Positions 51,941 through 61,153 of a stretch of DNA of 64,000 nucleotides are shown here, piece after piece. Below the pieces are notes generated by a model, which was not told the DNA's origin, made no database searches, and saw only the letters and a list, made by a program, of their open reading frames with translations. The stretch comes from an uncultured Eubacteriales bacterium. Lineage in GTDB: Bacteria; Bacillota; Clostridia; Oscillospirales; CAG-272. The stretch covers positions 1-64,000 of the forward strand of contig CATWNM010000003.1 in NCBI GenBank assembly GCA_958352145.1, in the 5' to 3' direction. The stretch's first letter is position 1. Each line of letters opens with the position of its first letter. Made by a program: the position numbers and the translations under genes.

Positions 51941-53008
51941 CTAAAACAGTTCAATCAGTTCTTTCGGCGCGCCGGTCAGATTCCGCACTGCGCCGTCCTG
52001 CGCGCAGATCATATCCTCGATACGGCAGCCATATTGTCCCTCAAGGTAAATGCCCGGTTCTACTGTAATCACATTGCCGTTTTCAAAGCAATCGGCGGAT
52101 CGGGGCGCGAAATTCGGTGCCTCGTGAATTTCCAGCCCCACGCTGTGGCCAAGCGAATGGCCAAAACAGCCGCGGTACCCCGCAAGCTCGATGCAGTCCC
52201 GCGCCCGTTTGTCGACCGCAGCACATTTTTCGCCCACAGCCGCGGATTGAATCGCGCGCTGCTGCGCTTCGAGCACGGTCGCATACAGCCGCTTCATCTC
52301 CGCGTCGGCGCGGCCCAAAACGACCGTGCGCGTCATGTCCGAATGATAGCCGTCCACAACGCAGCCAAAATCCATCGTCAAAAACCCGGTCTCTAGTTTC
52401 ACATTCCGCGGAACGCCGTGCGGCAGGGCGGAGGCGCGGCCTGACACCGCGATGGTATCAAAGCTTTTATCCTCCGCGCCGTGACGGCGCATAAAATATT
52501 CCAGTTCCACGGCGACCTCGGACTCGGTCATATCGGGCGTGAGCGTTTTCAAAATATGAGAAAAAGCGTCGTCCGTAATCTTTTGCGCCCGGGCGATCTT
52601 TTCGATTTCTTCCGGATCCTTGCACCGGCGCAACGTTTCAACAATACCGCGCGAGGGGACGAGCGCGACGCCGGGTAGCGCGCCCTTCAATTTTTCCAGC
52701 GCAAAGACGGTCAACCGCTTTTCTTCAAAGGCCAGCGTTTCGACCCCGTCGGAAAGAAGCAGCTGGCGCAGCTTTGCCAACATGCCCGCACCGCCGGGCA
52801 CATGGATCTCAAACCCTGCCGGGGAAGCGGCGCGCGCCGCTTCGGCATAGCGCGAATCGGTGAGGATGTGCGCGCTTTTTTTCGTAACGACGACAAAGCC
52901 GTCGGCAAACCGGAATCCGCTGATATAATACTGATTCAAAGCCTCGGTCAGCAGCATGGCGTCCGCAAAGGACGTAAAACGCACCCGAAGTTTTTCCGCT
53001 CTGGTCAT
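51941..53008 (-). CDS. pepP: M24 family Xaa-Pro peptidase
   Basis: A 355-residue metallopeptidase removing N-terminal residues before proline. The creatinase-like N-terminal domain precedes a pita-bread catalytic domain. The five metal ligands are visible: Asp in MDFGCVVDGYHSDMTR (two), His in FGHSLGHSVGL, Glu in ITVEPGIYLEG and Glu in CRIEDMI. Length is typical of the Firmicutes PepP/PepQ group, and which of the two is uncertain. It ends a minus-strand group with the endonuclease-IV-like and yqeG genes. Confidence 0.92.
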   Translation of the reverse strand: MTRAEKLRVRFTSFADAMLLTEALNQYYISGFRFADGFVVVTKKSAHILTDSRYAEAARAASPAGFEIHVPGGAGMLAKLRQLLLSDGVETLAFEEKRLTVFALEKLKGALPGVALVPSRGIVETLRRCKDPEEIEKIARAQKITDDAFSHILKTLTPDMTESEVAVELEYFMRRHGAEDKSFDTIAVSGRASALPHGVPRNVKLETGFLTMDFGCVVDGYHSDMTRTVVLGRADAEMKRLYATVLEAQQRAIQSAAVGEKCAAVDKRARDCIELAGYRGCFGHSLGHSVGLEIHEAPNFAPRSADCFENGNVITVEPGIYLEGQYGCRIEDMICAQDGAVRNLTGAPKELIELF

Positions 53009-53037
53009 GTTAACGAACCTCGCTTCTTTTTTCGCAC

Positions 53038-53898
53038 TTAAATCAAACTTTTATAATAATTTTTCATCGCAAGCGCATCCTCCGCCATCGTTCCGGCCGA
53101 CTCGCAGATGATGCGCGGACAAAGCCCCTCTCTTGCGACCGCCTCCATGAGCGGCTCAAAATCCGGCCCGAAGGTTTGATCCGCAAACGTCAAATGGCGC
53201 TTTTCGCCGAGCGCGGTCCATTCGATCTTGGAAAAATGACAATGCATGTATTTCGCCTTGTCCGCGCCAAGCGCCTCGCCGATCCGATCAAAAACTGCGC
53301 GGTAACTGTCCGCACTAGGAAATACGCCGCCGCAGCTGCGCGCATTCAGGTGGCCGAAATCGACGACCGGCGCGAGCCGCGCGTCCAGCCTGCACAGTTC
53401 GATCACTTCGTCGAGCGTTCCAAGCTGATTCTGCTTTCCCATTGTCTCGACGCCGAACGCAACGGACGTCCCGCCGAGTTTTTCCAACATTTTGAAAAGC
53501 GTGTCGGCGGACAAACGCATCGCCTCAGCACGGCTTATCTTACCGGCAGAACCGCAGTGGATCACAATCGTGTCCGCGCCGAGGAGTTCTGCGGCCCAAA
53601 GGCTTTTTTCAATATAATCAATGCTTTTCAGCCGTTTTTGCGGATCCGTACCGGAAAGCGAAATAAAATAGGGCGTATGCAAAGACATCCGAATCCCATA
53701 TTTCTGCGCCTCCGCGCCGATCTCGCGAAGCGTAGCCTCCCCGGCGGAAACGCCGTTTCCGGCCTCATATTCATAGGCGTCCAGTCCGATGCCGCACAGC
53801 CAAGCCGGCGCCTGCTTTGTGTGTTTATACCCTGCGTCATAAAAGCTTTTGCTGTTGCCGCCGGGACCAAACAGCGCGCTTGACGGCTTATCTTCCAT
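53038..53898 (-). CDS. Endonuclease IV-like TIM-barrel protein
   Basis: A 286-residue member of the AP endonuclease 2 family. Zinc ligands are suggested by SLHTPYFI (about residue 73), IVIHCGSAG (about 112), GVETMG (about 150), VVDFGHLNAR (about 180-184), MHCHFSK (about 217), and the final E of ICESAG. Nfo cleaves abasic sites in DNA; this shortened relative could instead be a sugar isomerase-like enzyme. The start overlaps the yqeG stop by 11 bp. Confidence 0.8.
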   Translation of the reverse strand: MEDKPSSALFGPGGNSKSFYDAGYKHTKQAPAWLCGIGLDAYEYEAGNGVSAGEATLREIGAEAQKYGIRMSLHTPYFISLSGTDPQKRLKSIDYIEKSLWAAELLGADTIVIHCGSAGKISRAEAMRLSADTLFKMLEKLGGTSVAFGVETMGKQNQLGTLDEVIELCRLDARLAPVVDFGHLNARSCGGVFPSADSYRAVFDRIGEALGADKAKYMHCHFSKIEWTALGEKRHLTFADQTFGPDFEPLMEAVAREGLCPRIICESAGTMAEDALAMKNYYKSLI

Positions 53899-54403
53899 GC
53901 TTTTTCTTCTCCAATCTGTAATATTTTTTTAAAAACGGCGTTTCAAGCGCACGCTTGAAACGAAAGAAAAACGTCTTTTTATCCCGTATAGGCGGGACAA
54001 CAATACTCCGAACGCCGACCAGCTGCGCCGACCACACGTCGGTAAACAACTGATCGCCCAAAACAGCGCAGCGCGCCTTGGGTACGCCAAGCGTCTGCAT
54101 CGCCGCGAGATACGGCGCACGGCAGGGTTTTTTCGCATCGGCATAGGCGGGTACCTTCAGCGCCGAATTATATTGTTCCACCCGCTGCGCCGAATTATTG
54201 GAAATCAGCGCGATAGACACGCCGGACTGCGAAAGTTGGGACGCCCATAAGAGCACATCCGCAGACGGGCACGCATCCTCATAAGGCGAGAGCGTATTGT
54301 CTATATCGCACAGCAGCGCGCCGATCCGGTTTTTCTCCAAAAAAGCCGGCGTAACGTCTGAAAAACGGTCAAAAACAAAATCGGGAATCAAAAATCTGCT
54401 CAT
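53888..54403 (-). CDS. yqeG: YqeG family HAD IIIA phosphatase
   Basis: A 171-residue HAD phosphatase. The nucleophile and acid are the aspartates in LLCDIDNTLSPYE (about residue 32), motif II is LISNNSAQRV (about 66), and motif III/IV is CAVLGDQLFTDVWSA (about 112), all matching YqeG and the related mitochondrial PGP phosphatase. The gene is conserved beside other Firmicutes housekeeping genes, and its substrate may be phosphatidylglycerol phosphate. It is the first gene of this unit. Confidence 0.9.
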   Translation of the reverse strand: MSRFLIPDFVFDRFSDVTPAFLEKNRIGALLCDIDNTLSPYEDACPSADVLLWASQLSQSGVSIALISNNSAQRVEQYNSALKVPAYADAKKPCRAPYLAAMQTLGVPKARCAVLGDQLFTDVWSAQLVGVRSIVVPPIRDKKTFFFRFKRALETPFLKKYYRLEKKKHGR

Positions 54404-54530
54404 GGCGCTCCTTAAAAAAGATTGATGAGTTGATTATAGCATAAATTCAATGCGGCCGCAACCGCCACGCAAAAATATTTGCGGTTTTTCCGGCATTTCA
54501 AAAGCTGGAAACCCTACCAGAAATAAAAGG

Positions 54531-54559
54531 TTGCGGACGCCCCTGCCTTACGGTATAAT
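54531..54559 (+). promoter_or_regulatory. Promoter for the GH18 gene
   Basis: TTGCGG (54531-54536) and TATAAT (54554-54559) with a 17-bp spacer, about 50 bp before the start codon. Confidence 0.7.
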
Positions 54560-54611
54560 TACAGCAGATTTCCGCATATTCTTGCGTACTGCGGATAAAA
54601 AGGAGATGAAA

Positions 54612-56360
54612 ATGAAGAAAATCCATTCCTTTTTTCTGGCGATTTTGCTTCTTTTGCTCCCGGCGGCAGGATTGTCAGAATTGTCCGACCCCAGCAATAC
54701 TTCCATATCAGAGCAAAATATGGCGGCGCCCGCCGCGACAGACACCGGAAAAACGATCGTCGGCTATTATGCCGGCTGGGCCGCGTACCGCGGATATACG
54801 CCGGATCAAATTCCGGCGCATAAACTGACGCAAATCAATTATGCTTTTGCAAAAATCGACGGGGATACATACAAAATCGCCCTTGCGGATCCTAACCAGG
54901 ACAAGAAAAACTTTGCCGCGCTGCGCACGCTGCGGGAAACCTATCCGCACCTGCGCATTTTGATCTCCGTTGGCGGATGGGATTACTCAAACTATTTCTC
55001 GGACGCAGCGGCAACCCAAAGCAACCGCGAAGTTTTTGCGCAAAGCTGCGTCGACTTCATTCTGGAGCATGGGCTGGACGGCGTCGACCTCGACTGGGAA
55101 TATCCGGTTTCGGGCGGTCTTGCAGGCAATGGGAACCGTCCCGAAGACAAGCAGAACTTTACGCTTTTGCTCACGGCGATCCGTCAAAAACTGGATGCGC
55201 AGGAACAAAAGGACGGCCGCCGATACAGCCTGACCATCGCGGGCGCAGGCAGCAGCGCATACCTAAATAAAATCGAACCGGTTAAAGTCGCGGCGCTGGT
55301 CGATCATATCTTTATTATGGCTTACGACATACACGGCCCCTGGGACGATTACGCTGACTTCAATGCGCCGCTGTATATGCCCAAAGAAACGTCTCCGCAG
55401 CACAAAAACAGCGTGTACGACGGCATACAAAGCTATCTTGAAAGCGGCGTCTCCGCGGACAAGCTGGTGATGGGGATTCCCTTCTACGGATACATCTATC
55501 AGGGCGTCTCCGCGCAGAACAACGGATTGTACAGCAATTGGCAGTCAGCTAAAGCGATCACCTACAATGCGCTTGCTGAGCGCTATCTGTCAGACTCCGC
55601 TTATGTGCAGCTTTATCATGAACGGGCGGAAGTCCCCTATCTGTACGGAAAAAACACCTTTATCTCCTATGACGATGCCGCCTCGGTCGCAAAAAAAACC
55701 GCGCTGGCAAACGAACTTGGCCTTGCAGGCGTTGGATTTTGGGAACTGTCTCAGGACTTTGAAGAAACTTTGATCGGAAGCGCATACGACACGCTCTCCG
55801 GCCGCTGGGTCAATCCTTTCCGCGACGTTGGCACGTCCGACTGGTTTTATGAAACGGTTCGGTTTGTCCATCAAAACGGGCTCATGGCCGGCGTTGGTCA
55901 CACGTCTTTCGCGCCGAACGCACCGGTCACCAGAGGTATGTTCGCCGTCTTGCTTCACCGGCTGGAAGGATCGCCGCAAGCCTTAAAAGCTTCATCCTTC
56001 CTCGACGTTCCCAAAACTCTATATTACGCCAATGCGATTTCTTGGGCGCATGAAAATCGCATTCTTCTCGGCTATGAAAACGGCAAGTTTGAACCGGACT
56101 CACCCATCACAAGGGAGCAGGCGGCTGCAATCCTTTTCCGCTACGCCGAATATAAAAACTATGATACCAAAAAAACGGCAAGCCTGTCCGCCTTTTCCGA
56201 TGCGGCGTCCATCAGCCCCTACGCGCTCGAAGCAATGCAATGGGCCAAAGCGGCCGGACTCATCGGCGGCCGAACCGAAACGCTGCTGGCGCCCGCACAA
56301 ACAGCCAGCCGCGCCGAAGCCGCCGCGCTGATGATGCGCTTTACGCTTTGGACAAAATAA
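54612..56360 (+). CDS. Secreted GH18 glycosidase with three SLH domains
   Basis: A 582-residue exported enzyme. A signal peptide (about 1-21) leads to a GH18 barrel from residue about 50. The catalytic motif DGVDLDWEYP (D-x-x-D-x-D-x-E form, about residue 157) is intact, so it should cleave chitin-like or peptidoglycan beta-1,4-GlcNAc bonds. From about residue 400 three S-layer homology domains (FRDVGTSDWFYE, FLDVPKTLYYANAI, FSDAASISPYALEA) attach it to the wall. ATG 54612 is better spaced from AAGGAG than ATG 54606. It is monocistronic. Confidence 0.92.
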   Translation: MKKIHSFFLAILLLLLPAAGLSELSDPSNTSISEQNMAAPAATDTGKTIVGYYAGWAAYRGYTPDQIPAHKLTQINYAFAKIDGDTYKIALADPNQDKKNFAALRTLRETYPHLRILISVGGWDYSNYFSDAAATQSNREVFAQSCVDFILEHGLDGVDLDWEYPVSGGLAGNGNRPEDKQNFTLLLTAIRQKLDAQEQKDGRRYSLTIAGAGSSAYLNKIEPVKVAALVDHIFIMAYDIHGPWDDYADFNAPLYMPKETSPQHKNSVYDGIQSYLESGVSADKLVMGIPFYGYIYQGVSAQNNGLYSNWQSAKAITYNALAERYLSDSAYVQLYHERAEVPYLYGKNTFISYDDAASVAKKTALANELGLAGVGFWELSQDFEETLIGSAYDTLSGRWVNPFRDVGTSDWFYETVRFVHQNGLMAGVGHTSFAPNAPVTRGMFAVLLHRLEGSPQALKASSFLDVPKTLYYANAISWAHENRILLGYENGKFEPDSPITREQAAAILFRYAEYKNYDTKKTASLSAFSDAASISPYALEAMQWAKAAGLIGGRTETLLAPAQTASRAEAAALMMRFTLWTK

Positions 56361-56418
56361 AGCCCGATGCGAAAGGTTCAAAGATTTATAGAATAAAAAG
56401 TCCATGCATTCCATAAAA

Positions 56419-56441
56419 AAAGGCCGCCTGTGGCGGCCTTT
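56419..56441 (+). terminator. Terminator after the GH18 gene
   Basis: AAAGGCCGCC, TGT, GGCGGCCTTT. A second hairpin (AGAGACGGGA/TCCCGTCTCT, 56479-56502) runs into TTTCTT and lies next to the spoVM stop, so it may be bidirectional. Between them is an imperfect TTGTTGAAAAA stem-loop (56446-56473). Confidence 0.8.
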
Positions 56442-56516
56442 GGGCTTGTTGAAAAATCAAAGGTTTTCCAACAGATTTAGAGACGGGAATCGTCCCGTCT
56501 CTTTCTTATCATAAAA

Positions 56517-56588
56517 TTAACGAATCCGGAAAATCCTGCGAAGCAGCGCACGCAGCGCGCGCGGCGACTTGACCGTAATGATTCTCAT
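56517..56588 (-). CDS. spoVM: SpoVM-like spore morphogenesis peptide
   Basis: A 23-codon gene beginning MRIITVKSPRALRALL and ending IFRIR. It aligns with Bacillus SpoVM (MKFYTIKLPKFLGG): basic residue 2, hydrophobics at 3-4, Thr5, Lys7, the functionally required Pro9, Leu12, then an arginine-rich amphipathic helix. SpoVM binds the convex forespore membrane and recruits SpoIVA to build the coat. GGGAG lies 6 bp before ATG 56588. It follows a 52-residue membrane-protein gene. It is shorter than Bacillus SpoVM (26) but of the clostridial type. Confidence 0.75.
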   Translation of the reverse strand: MRIITVKSPRALRALLRRIFRIR

Positions 56589-56605
56589 AAGCCACTCCCG
56601 GGCTT

Positions 56606-56764
56606 CTATTTGATGGAGAAATATAAAAATCCGATGCCGATGATAACAACCGCCTCGATCACGACAAGGAAGCCGTCCGGCAAAAAAAACGAAGCGAGCA
56701 GGCCCACGCCAAACGCCAGAACCGTCAGGCCGATCAATTTTGCCGCGCATTTCAGATTATTCAT
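56606..56764 (-). CDS. 52-residue membrane protein upstream of spoVM
   Basis: It begins MNNLKCAAKLIGLTVLAFG and has two hydrophobic segments (about 9-26 and 29-48) separated by FLPDG. AAGGGGGAG lies before ATG 56764; the longer frame to 56863 has no ribosome site. I do not recall a named family. It is 17 bp upstream of spoVM on the same strand, so the two are probably cotranscribed, and a sporulation role is possible. Confidence 0.65.
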   Translation of the reverse strand: MNNLKCAAKLIGLTVLAFGVGLLASFFLPDGFLVVIEAVVIIGIGFLYFSIK

Positions 56765-56916
56765 AATACTCCCCCTTTGCGCCCGTCTATTAGGAGTATA
56801 TGCAGCAAGGGGAATTTGTGTGACATCTATTTTTTGAAAAAATACCACCGCTTCTAACCGCAAAAACCGTTTTCAGCAGTTACCTGCAAGCTTCGTTTTA
56901 AAAAACAGCCTGCCTC

Positions 56917-57831
56917 TCACGATTTTTTGCGCACGGCAAGCGCGCACCAATCGTTTTCGAGCATTTCATCAAAAACCTCAAGGCCGTTTTCGGCAAAAAC
57001 GCGCTCTACCTCTTCCCGGCGGGGGCAGATAATACCCGAGGCGATCAGCACGCCGCCATCGCTCAGCACACGCGGGACGTCGGGCGTCATGCGGATCACG
57101 ATATCGGCGACGATATTCGCGGCAACAACGTCAAATTTACCGCCCGCCATATCCACTTCCGAAAGCAGATCCGACTGCCCGCAGACGATACCGGTCTGCC
57201 CGCTGGCCGCAATATTTTCCCGCGCGACGCGCACAGCGACAGGATCCAGATCATAGGCTGCGCAATAAGCGGCACCAAGGCGTGCAGCACAGATAGAGAG
57301 AATGCCGCTGCCGCAGCCTACGTCGAGCATCCGGCATCCCTTGCGGATATACTTTTGCAGCATCGCAATCATGAGTCTCGTCGTCTCATGCGTACCGGTT
57401 CCAAACGCCATGCCCGGATCCATTGAAATGGTCAATTCGTCTTCGGCAGGCGTATAGGTCTCCCATGCGGGAACGATTACGACTCTGCCGACTTTAACCG
57501 GCTTATAATACTTTTTCCACGATTCCGCCCAATCCTCCTCGCGGCAGCCGGAAGTTTCAAGCGTATATCCAATCCCTGCGGAGCGAAGCTGTCCTTCCAC
57601 AAAAAAACGCGCCTCTGCCAAATTGGACGACTCCGGCAAAAATGCCGAAACCGAAGCGTGCGTCCGGTCGGCTGAAAGCAGACGCTCATCGAGCAGGGCG
57701 CCGTACATGCCGTCCGTCGTGATGTCGCTGTAATCCTCGATCATAAGAGAACTCGACACCATACTCATCACCGCGCTGATGATCTCCAGATCTTCCGTTT
57801 TTCCCGTCACTTTAAGCTGTATCCACTGCAT
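56917..57831 (-). CDS. prmA: Ribosomal protein L11 methyltransferase
   Basis: A 304-residue SAM-dependent methyltransferase that trimethylates L11. The SAM site is MLDVGCGSGILSICAARLGA (about residues 172-191), preceded by the PrmA-specific MDPGMAFGTGTHETTRLM, and VVANIVADIV is motif IV. ATG 57831 follows GGAGATAG; a longer frame starting at 57903 is rejected. It ends the heat-shock block after dnaJ, as in many Firmicutes. Confidence 0.94.
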   Translation of the reverse strand: MQWIQLKVTGKTEDLEIISAVMSMVSSSLMIEDYSDITTDGMYGALLDERLLSADRTHASVSAFLPESSNLAEARFFVEGQLRSAGIGYTLETSGCREEDWAESWKKYYKPVKVGRVVIVPAWETYTPAEDELTISMDPGMAFGTGTHETTRLMIAMLQKYIRKGCRMLDVGCGSGILSICAARLGAAYCAAYDLDPVAVRVARENIAASGQTGIVCGQSDLLSEVDMAGGKFDVVAANIVADIVIRMTPDVPRVLSDGGVLIASGIICPRREEVERVFAENGLEVFDEMLENDWCALAVRKKS

Positions 57832-57950
57832 ATCTATCTCCACTATCCGTCCGCAGTCAAAATTTCCGGCCTTCGGCGGCCGTTTCCGCAAAGAACGCAA
57901 CATTCCAAGGCCTGCCGGAACGTTTAAGCGACCGGCAGGCCGAATTTGTT

Positions 57951-59075
57951 TTATTTAAATAAGTCGGTAAATTTCTGGAAAAATTTCTCCCGCTTGGTCT
58001 CCACTTTGTCGCCGAACGACGCCGCCAGTTCGGAAAGAAGCTGTTTCTGATGCGCGTTCAGCCCGCGCGGAACTTCCACTTTCACCGTAATGTACAGATT
58101 GCCGCGCGCAGAGGAATTGACCCGCGTAATTCCGCGGCCGCGCAGCGTAAAAGTCGTGCCGGTCTGCGTCCCTTCGGGGATTGCAAACTTTTCCTTGCCC
58201 TCGAGGGTCGGGATATCCACCGAAGCGCCGAGCGCCGCCTCCCAGAAATCAATCGGCACCTCGCAGTATACGTCGCTGCCGCTTCGCTCGAACACCGCGT
58301 GCGGGCGAACGGACACCGTTAAGATCAAATCTCCGGCAGGGCCGCCGCCGCGTCCCTCGTTACCCTGGCCGGCAATCGAAATTTTCTGTCCGTCGTCGAT
58401 GCCTTTCGGAATCGAGACCTCAATTTTTTTGGTAAGCTTTACATAACCGGTGCCGCGGCAATTCGAACAGGGTTCCTTGATGATTTTTCCGGAACCGCGG
58501 CATTCGCTGCAGACCTGCGTCGACTGAAACATGCCGAAAGCGGTACGCTGCTGCACGCGAATCTGTCCACTGCCACCGCATCGTTTGCAGGTTTCGGCGC
58601 TCGTTCCCTTTTTAGCGCCGCTGCCGCTGCACTCGGCGCATTTCTGCACACGCCCGAACGAAACTTCCTTTTTACAGCCGAAAACCGCCTCTTCAAAAGA
58701 GATGGCCACACGCGCGTGGATATCTTCTCCGCGTACGGGGCCGCCCCGTCGGGCAGAACCGCCGCCAAAGCCGCCGCCGAAAAAGGAAGAAAAAATGTCT
58801 CCGAAATCAAATCCTTCAAATCCGCCGAAATCGCCCGGACCGCCGTTTTCAAACGCAGCGTGCCCATATTGGTCATACTTGGCTTTTTTCTCCTCGTCCG
58901 AAAGCACCGCGTAAGCCTCGTTGATTTCCTTGAACTTCTTTTCTGCCGCCGCATCGCCCGGATTGACGTCAGGATGATACTGCTTGGCCAGCTTGTAATA
59001 TGCTTTTTTTATGGTCGAAGCATCGGCGCTTTTATCGACGCCGAGCACTTCATAATAATCTCTTTTATCCGCCAT
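57951..59075 (-). CDS. dnaJ: Chaperone DnaJ
   Basis: A 374-residue type I J-protein. The J domain (residues 4-68) has the HPD motif in YHPDVNP. A Gly/Phe-rich linker (about 75-110) is followed by four CxxCxGxG zinc motifs (CAECSGSG, CKRCGGSG, CSECRGSG, CSNCRGTG) and a C-terminal substrate domain. It stimulates DnaK ATPase and delivers clients. ATG 59075 has GAGGGAA upstream. Confidence 0.97.
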   Translation of the reverse strand: MADKRDYYEVLGVDKSADASTIKKAYYKLAKQYHPDVNPGDAAAEKKFKEINEAYAVLSDEEKKAKYDQYGHAAFENGGPGDFGGFEGFDFGDIFSSFFGGGFGGGSARRGGPVRGEDIHARVAISFEEAVFGCKKEVSFGRVQKCAECSGSGAKKGTSAETCKRCGGSGQIRVQQRTAFGMFQSTQVCSECRGSGKIIKEPCSNCRGTGYVKLTKKIEVSIPKGIDDGQKISIAGQGNEGRGGGPAGDLILTVSVRPHAVFERSGSDVYCEVPIDFWEAALGASVDIPTLEGKEKFAIPEGTQTGTTFTLRGRGITRVNSSARGNLYITVKVEVPRGLNAHQKQLLSELAASFGDKVETKREKFFQKFTDLFK

Positions 59076-59117
59076 AGCTTCCCTCAATGCGCGCAGACCG
59101 CGCCGTATACTCTGTTA

Positions 59118-59161
59118 GCGCGAAAAATCCGAGCCGCGGGGCGGCTCCGGATTTTTCGCGC
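59118..59161 (-). terminator. Hairpin between dnaK and dnaJ
   Basis: GCGCGAAAAATCC/GGATTTTTCGCGC with an inner GAGCCGC/GCGGCTC pairing (one bulge). T5 lies inside the stem, and no T-run follows on either side, so it probably gives partial termination or RNA processing, lowering dnaJ relative to dnaK. Confidence 0.6.
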
Positions 59162-59165
59162 GCAT

Positions 59166-61010
59166 TTATTTATCAGTCTTATCTTCAAAATCGGCATTAT
59201 AATAGGTGTTGTCGCCGCCGGCAGCGCCGCCTGTGCCTGCGCCTGCATCCGGACCGGCTCCCGATCCCTGCTGCGCCTGCGCCTGACTGTACAGCTTTTC
59301 GCTGATTGCATAGAACGACTTCTCCAGCGCTTCGGTATCCGCGCGGATCGCAGCGGTATCCCCGTTTTTGACGGTTTCTTTCAATTTAGCGATCGCCGCC
59401 TCAACCGGCGCTTTCTCCTCGGCCGTCACTTTGTCGCCAAGTTCGCCAAGCGTTTTTTCGCTCTGGAAAATCAAGCTGTCCGCATGATTCTTGACCTCGA
59501 CCGCTTCTTTCTGCTTCTTGTCCTCTTCGGCAAACTTCTCCGCGTCTTTGACCGCGCGGTCGATATCCTCCTTAGACATATTGGTAGATGAGGTAATCGT
59601 AATATGCTGCTCCTTGCCCGTTCCCTTATCTTTTGCCGTCACGTTCACAATGCCGTTGGAATCAATGTCAAAGGTGACCTCGATCTGAGGGATGCCGCGC
59701 GGCGCGGGCGTGATGCCGTCCAAAATGAACCGGCCGAGCGTCGTGTTGCCCGCCGCCATATCGCGCTCGCCCTGAAGAACGTGAATCTCCACAGACGTCT
59801 GGTTGTCGGCGGCCGTCGAATAGATCTGGCTCTTCTTGACCGGGATCGTCGTATTGCGGTCGATAATGCGGTTGAATACGCCGCCCATCGTCTCAATGCC
59901 GAGCGACAAAGGCGTTACGTCCAGCAGAACGATATCCTTGACGTCGCCGCCAAGCACGCCGCCCTGAATGGCCGCGCCGATCGCGACGCACTCATCCGGG
60001 TTGATCCCCTTAAACGGTTCCTTGCCCATAAAATTCTTAACCGCTTCCTGCACGGCGGGAATTCTCGTCGAACCGCCGACCAAAAGCACTTTGGCGATGT
60101 CGGAGGGCGAAAGACCCGCATCCGAAAGCGCCTGTTTCACGGGCCCCATGGTCGCGTTGACCAAATCCGCGGTCAGTTCATTGAATTTAGCGCGCGTGAG
60201 ATTGCCGTCAAAATGCTTCGGTCCGGTCGCATCGGCCGTGATAAAAGGCAGATTGATGTTGGTCGACGCCATGCCCGAAAGCTCGATTTTAGCTTTTTCC
60301 GCCGCCTCTTTGAGACGCTGCATCGCCATTTTGTCCGAGCGCAGGTCGATCCCGCTTTCCGCTTTAAACGTATCGGCGATCCAGTTAATCACGCGCTGGT
60401 CGAAGTCGTCGCCGCCGAGGCGATTGTTGCCCGCGGTCGCCAAAACCTCAAATACGCCGTCCGAAATTTCCAAAATAGAAACGTCGAACGTACCGCCGCC
60501 AAGATCAAAGATCATGATCTTCTGCTCAGCTTCTTTATCCATGCCGTAAGCCAGCGCCGCAGCCGTCGGCTCGTTTATGATACGCTTGACGTCCAGTCCC
60601 GCGATCTTGCCAGCGTCCTTTGTAGCCTGCCGCTGCGAATCCGTAAAATAAGCGGGCACCGTAATCACGGCCTCCGTCACGCTCGTACCGAGATAAGCCT
60701 CCGCATCCGCTTTGAGCTTTTGCAGGATCATAGCCGAAATTTCCTGCGGCGTATACTGCTTGCCGTCGATGTTCACCTTATAATTTGTACCCATCTCGCG
60801 TTTAATGCTGATGACCGTTTTGTCCGGATTGGTCACGCTCTGACGCTTTGCAACCTGGCCGACCATGCGCTCGCCGTTTTTACCGAACGCAACGACCGAC
60901 GGCGTCGTTCTTGCGCCCTCCGGATTCGGAATTACAATCGGCTCGCCGCCTTCGTAAACCGCTACGCAGGAGTTTGTCGTACCCAGATCTATACCAATAA
61001 CCTTTCCCAT
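59166..61010 (-). CDS. dnaK: Chaperone DnaK
   Basis: A 614-residue Hsp70. The ATPase domain begins MGKVIGIDLGTTNSCVAVYEGG; IFDLGGGTFDVSIL and LVGGSTRIPAVQ are the phosphate and adenosine motifs; the substrate-binding domain starts near residue 385 after the linker DVTPLSLG; the tail is Gly/Ala-rich. It is the central foldase of the hrcA-grpE-dnaK-dnaJ group. ATG 61010 is preceded by GGAGG. Confidence 0.98.
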   Translation of the reverse strand: MGKVIGIDLGTTNSCVAVYEGGEPIVIPNPEGARTTPSVVAFGKNGERMVGQVAKRQSVTNPDKTVISIKREMGTNYKVNIDGKQYTPQEISAMILQKLKADAEAYLGTSVTEAVITVPAYFTDSQRQATKDAGKIAGLDVKRIINEPTAAALAYGMDKEAEQKIMIFDLGGGTFDVSILEISDGVFEVLATAGNNRLGGDDFDQRVINWIADTFKAESGIDLRSDKMAMQRLKEAAEKAKIELSGMASTNINLPFITADATGPKHFDGNLTRAKFNELTADLVNATMGPVKQALSDAGLSPSDIAKVLLVGGSTRIPAVQEAVKNFMGKEPFKGINPDECVAIGAAIQGGVLGGDVKDIVLLDVTPLSLGIETMGGVFNRIIDRNTTIPVKKSQIYSTAADNQTSVEIHVLQGERDMAAGNTTLGRFILDGITPAPRGIPQIEVTFDIDSNGIVNVTAKDKGTGKEQHITITSSTNMSKEDIDRAVKDAEKFAEEDKKQKEAVEVKNHADSLIFQSEKTLGELGDKVTAEEKAPVEAAIAKLKETVKNGDTAAIRADTEALEKSFYAISEKLYSQAQAQQGSGAGPDAGAGTGGAAGGDNTYYNADFEDKTDK

Positions 61011-61153
61011 AATCAATGCCTCCAAATCTATTTCAATAAATTTTATTTACGCAAACAAAGTCCATAAACATCCGTAAAAAGGCGTTCGCATCCGGCTGTC
61101 TGCACCTGATTTTCAAGCGGCGCACGCCCGCCGGAATCCTTGAGCCCATCCGG

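Noticed and set aside
59604..61067. 487-codon open frame antisense to dnaK
   Set aside because: Shadow of a highly conserved gene; Arg/His-rich composition is typical of antisense translation.
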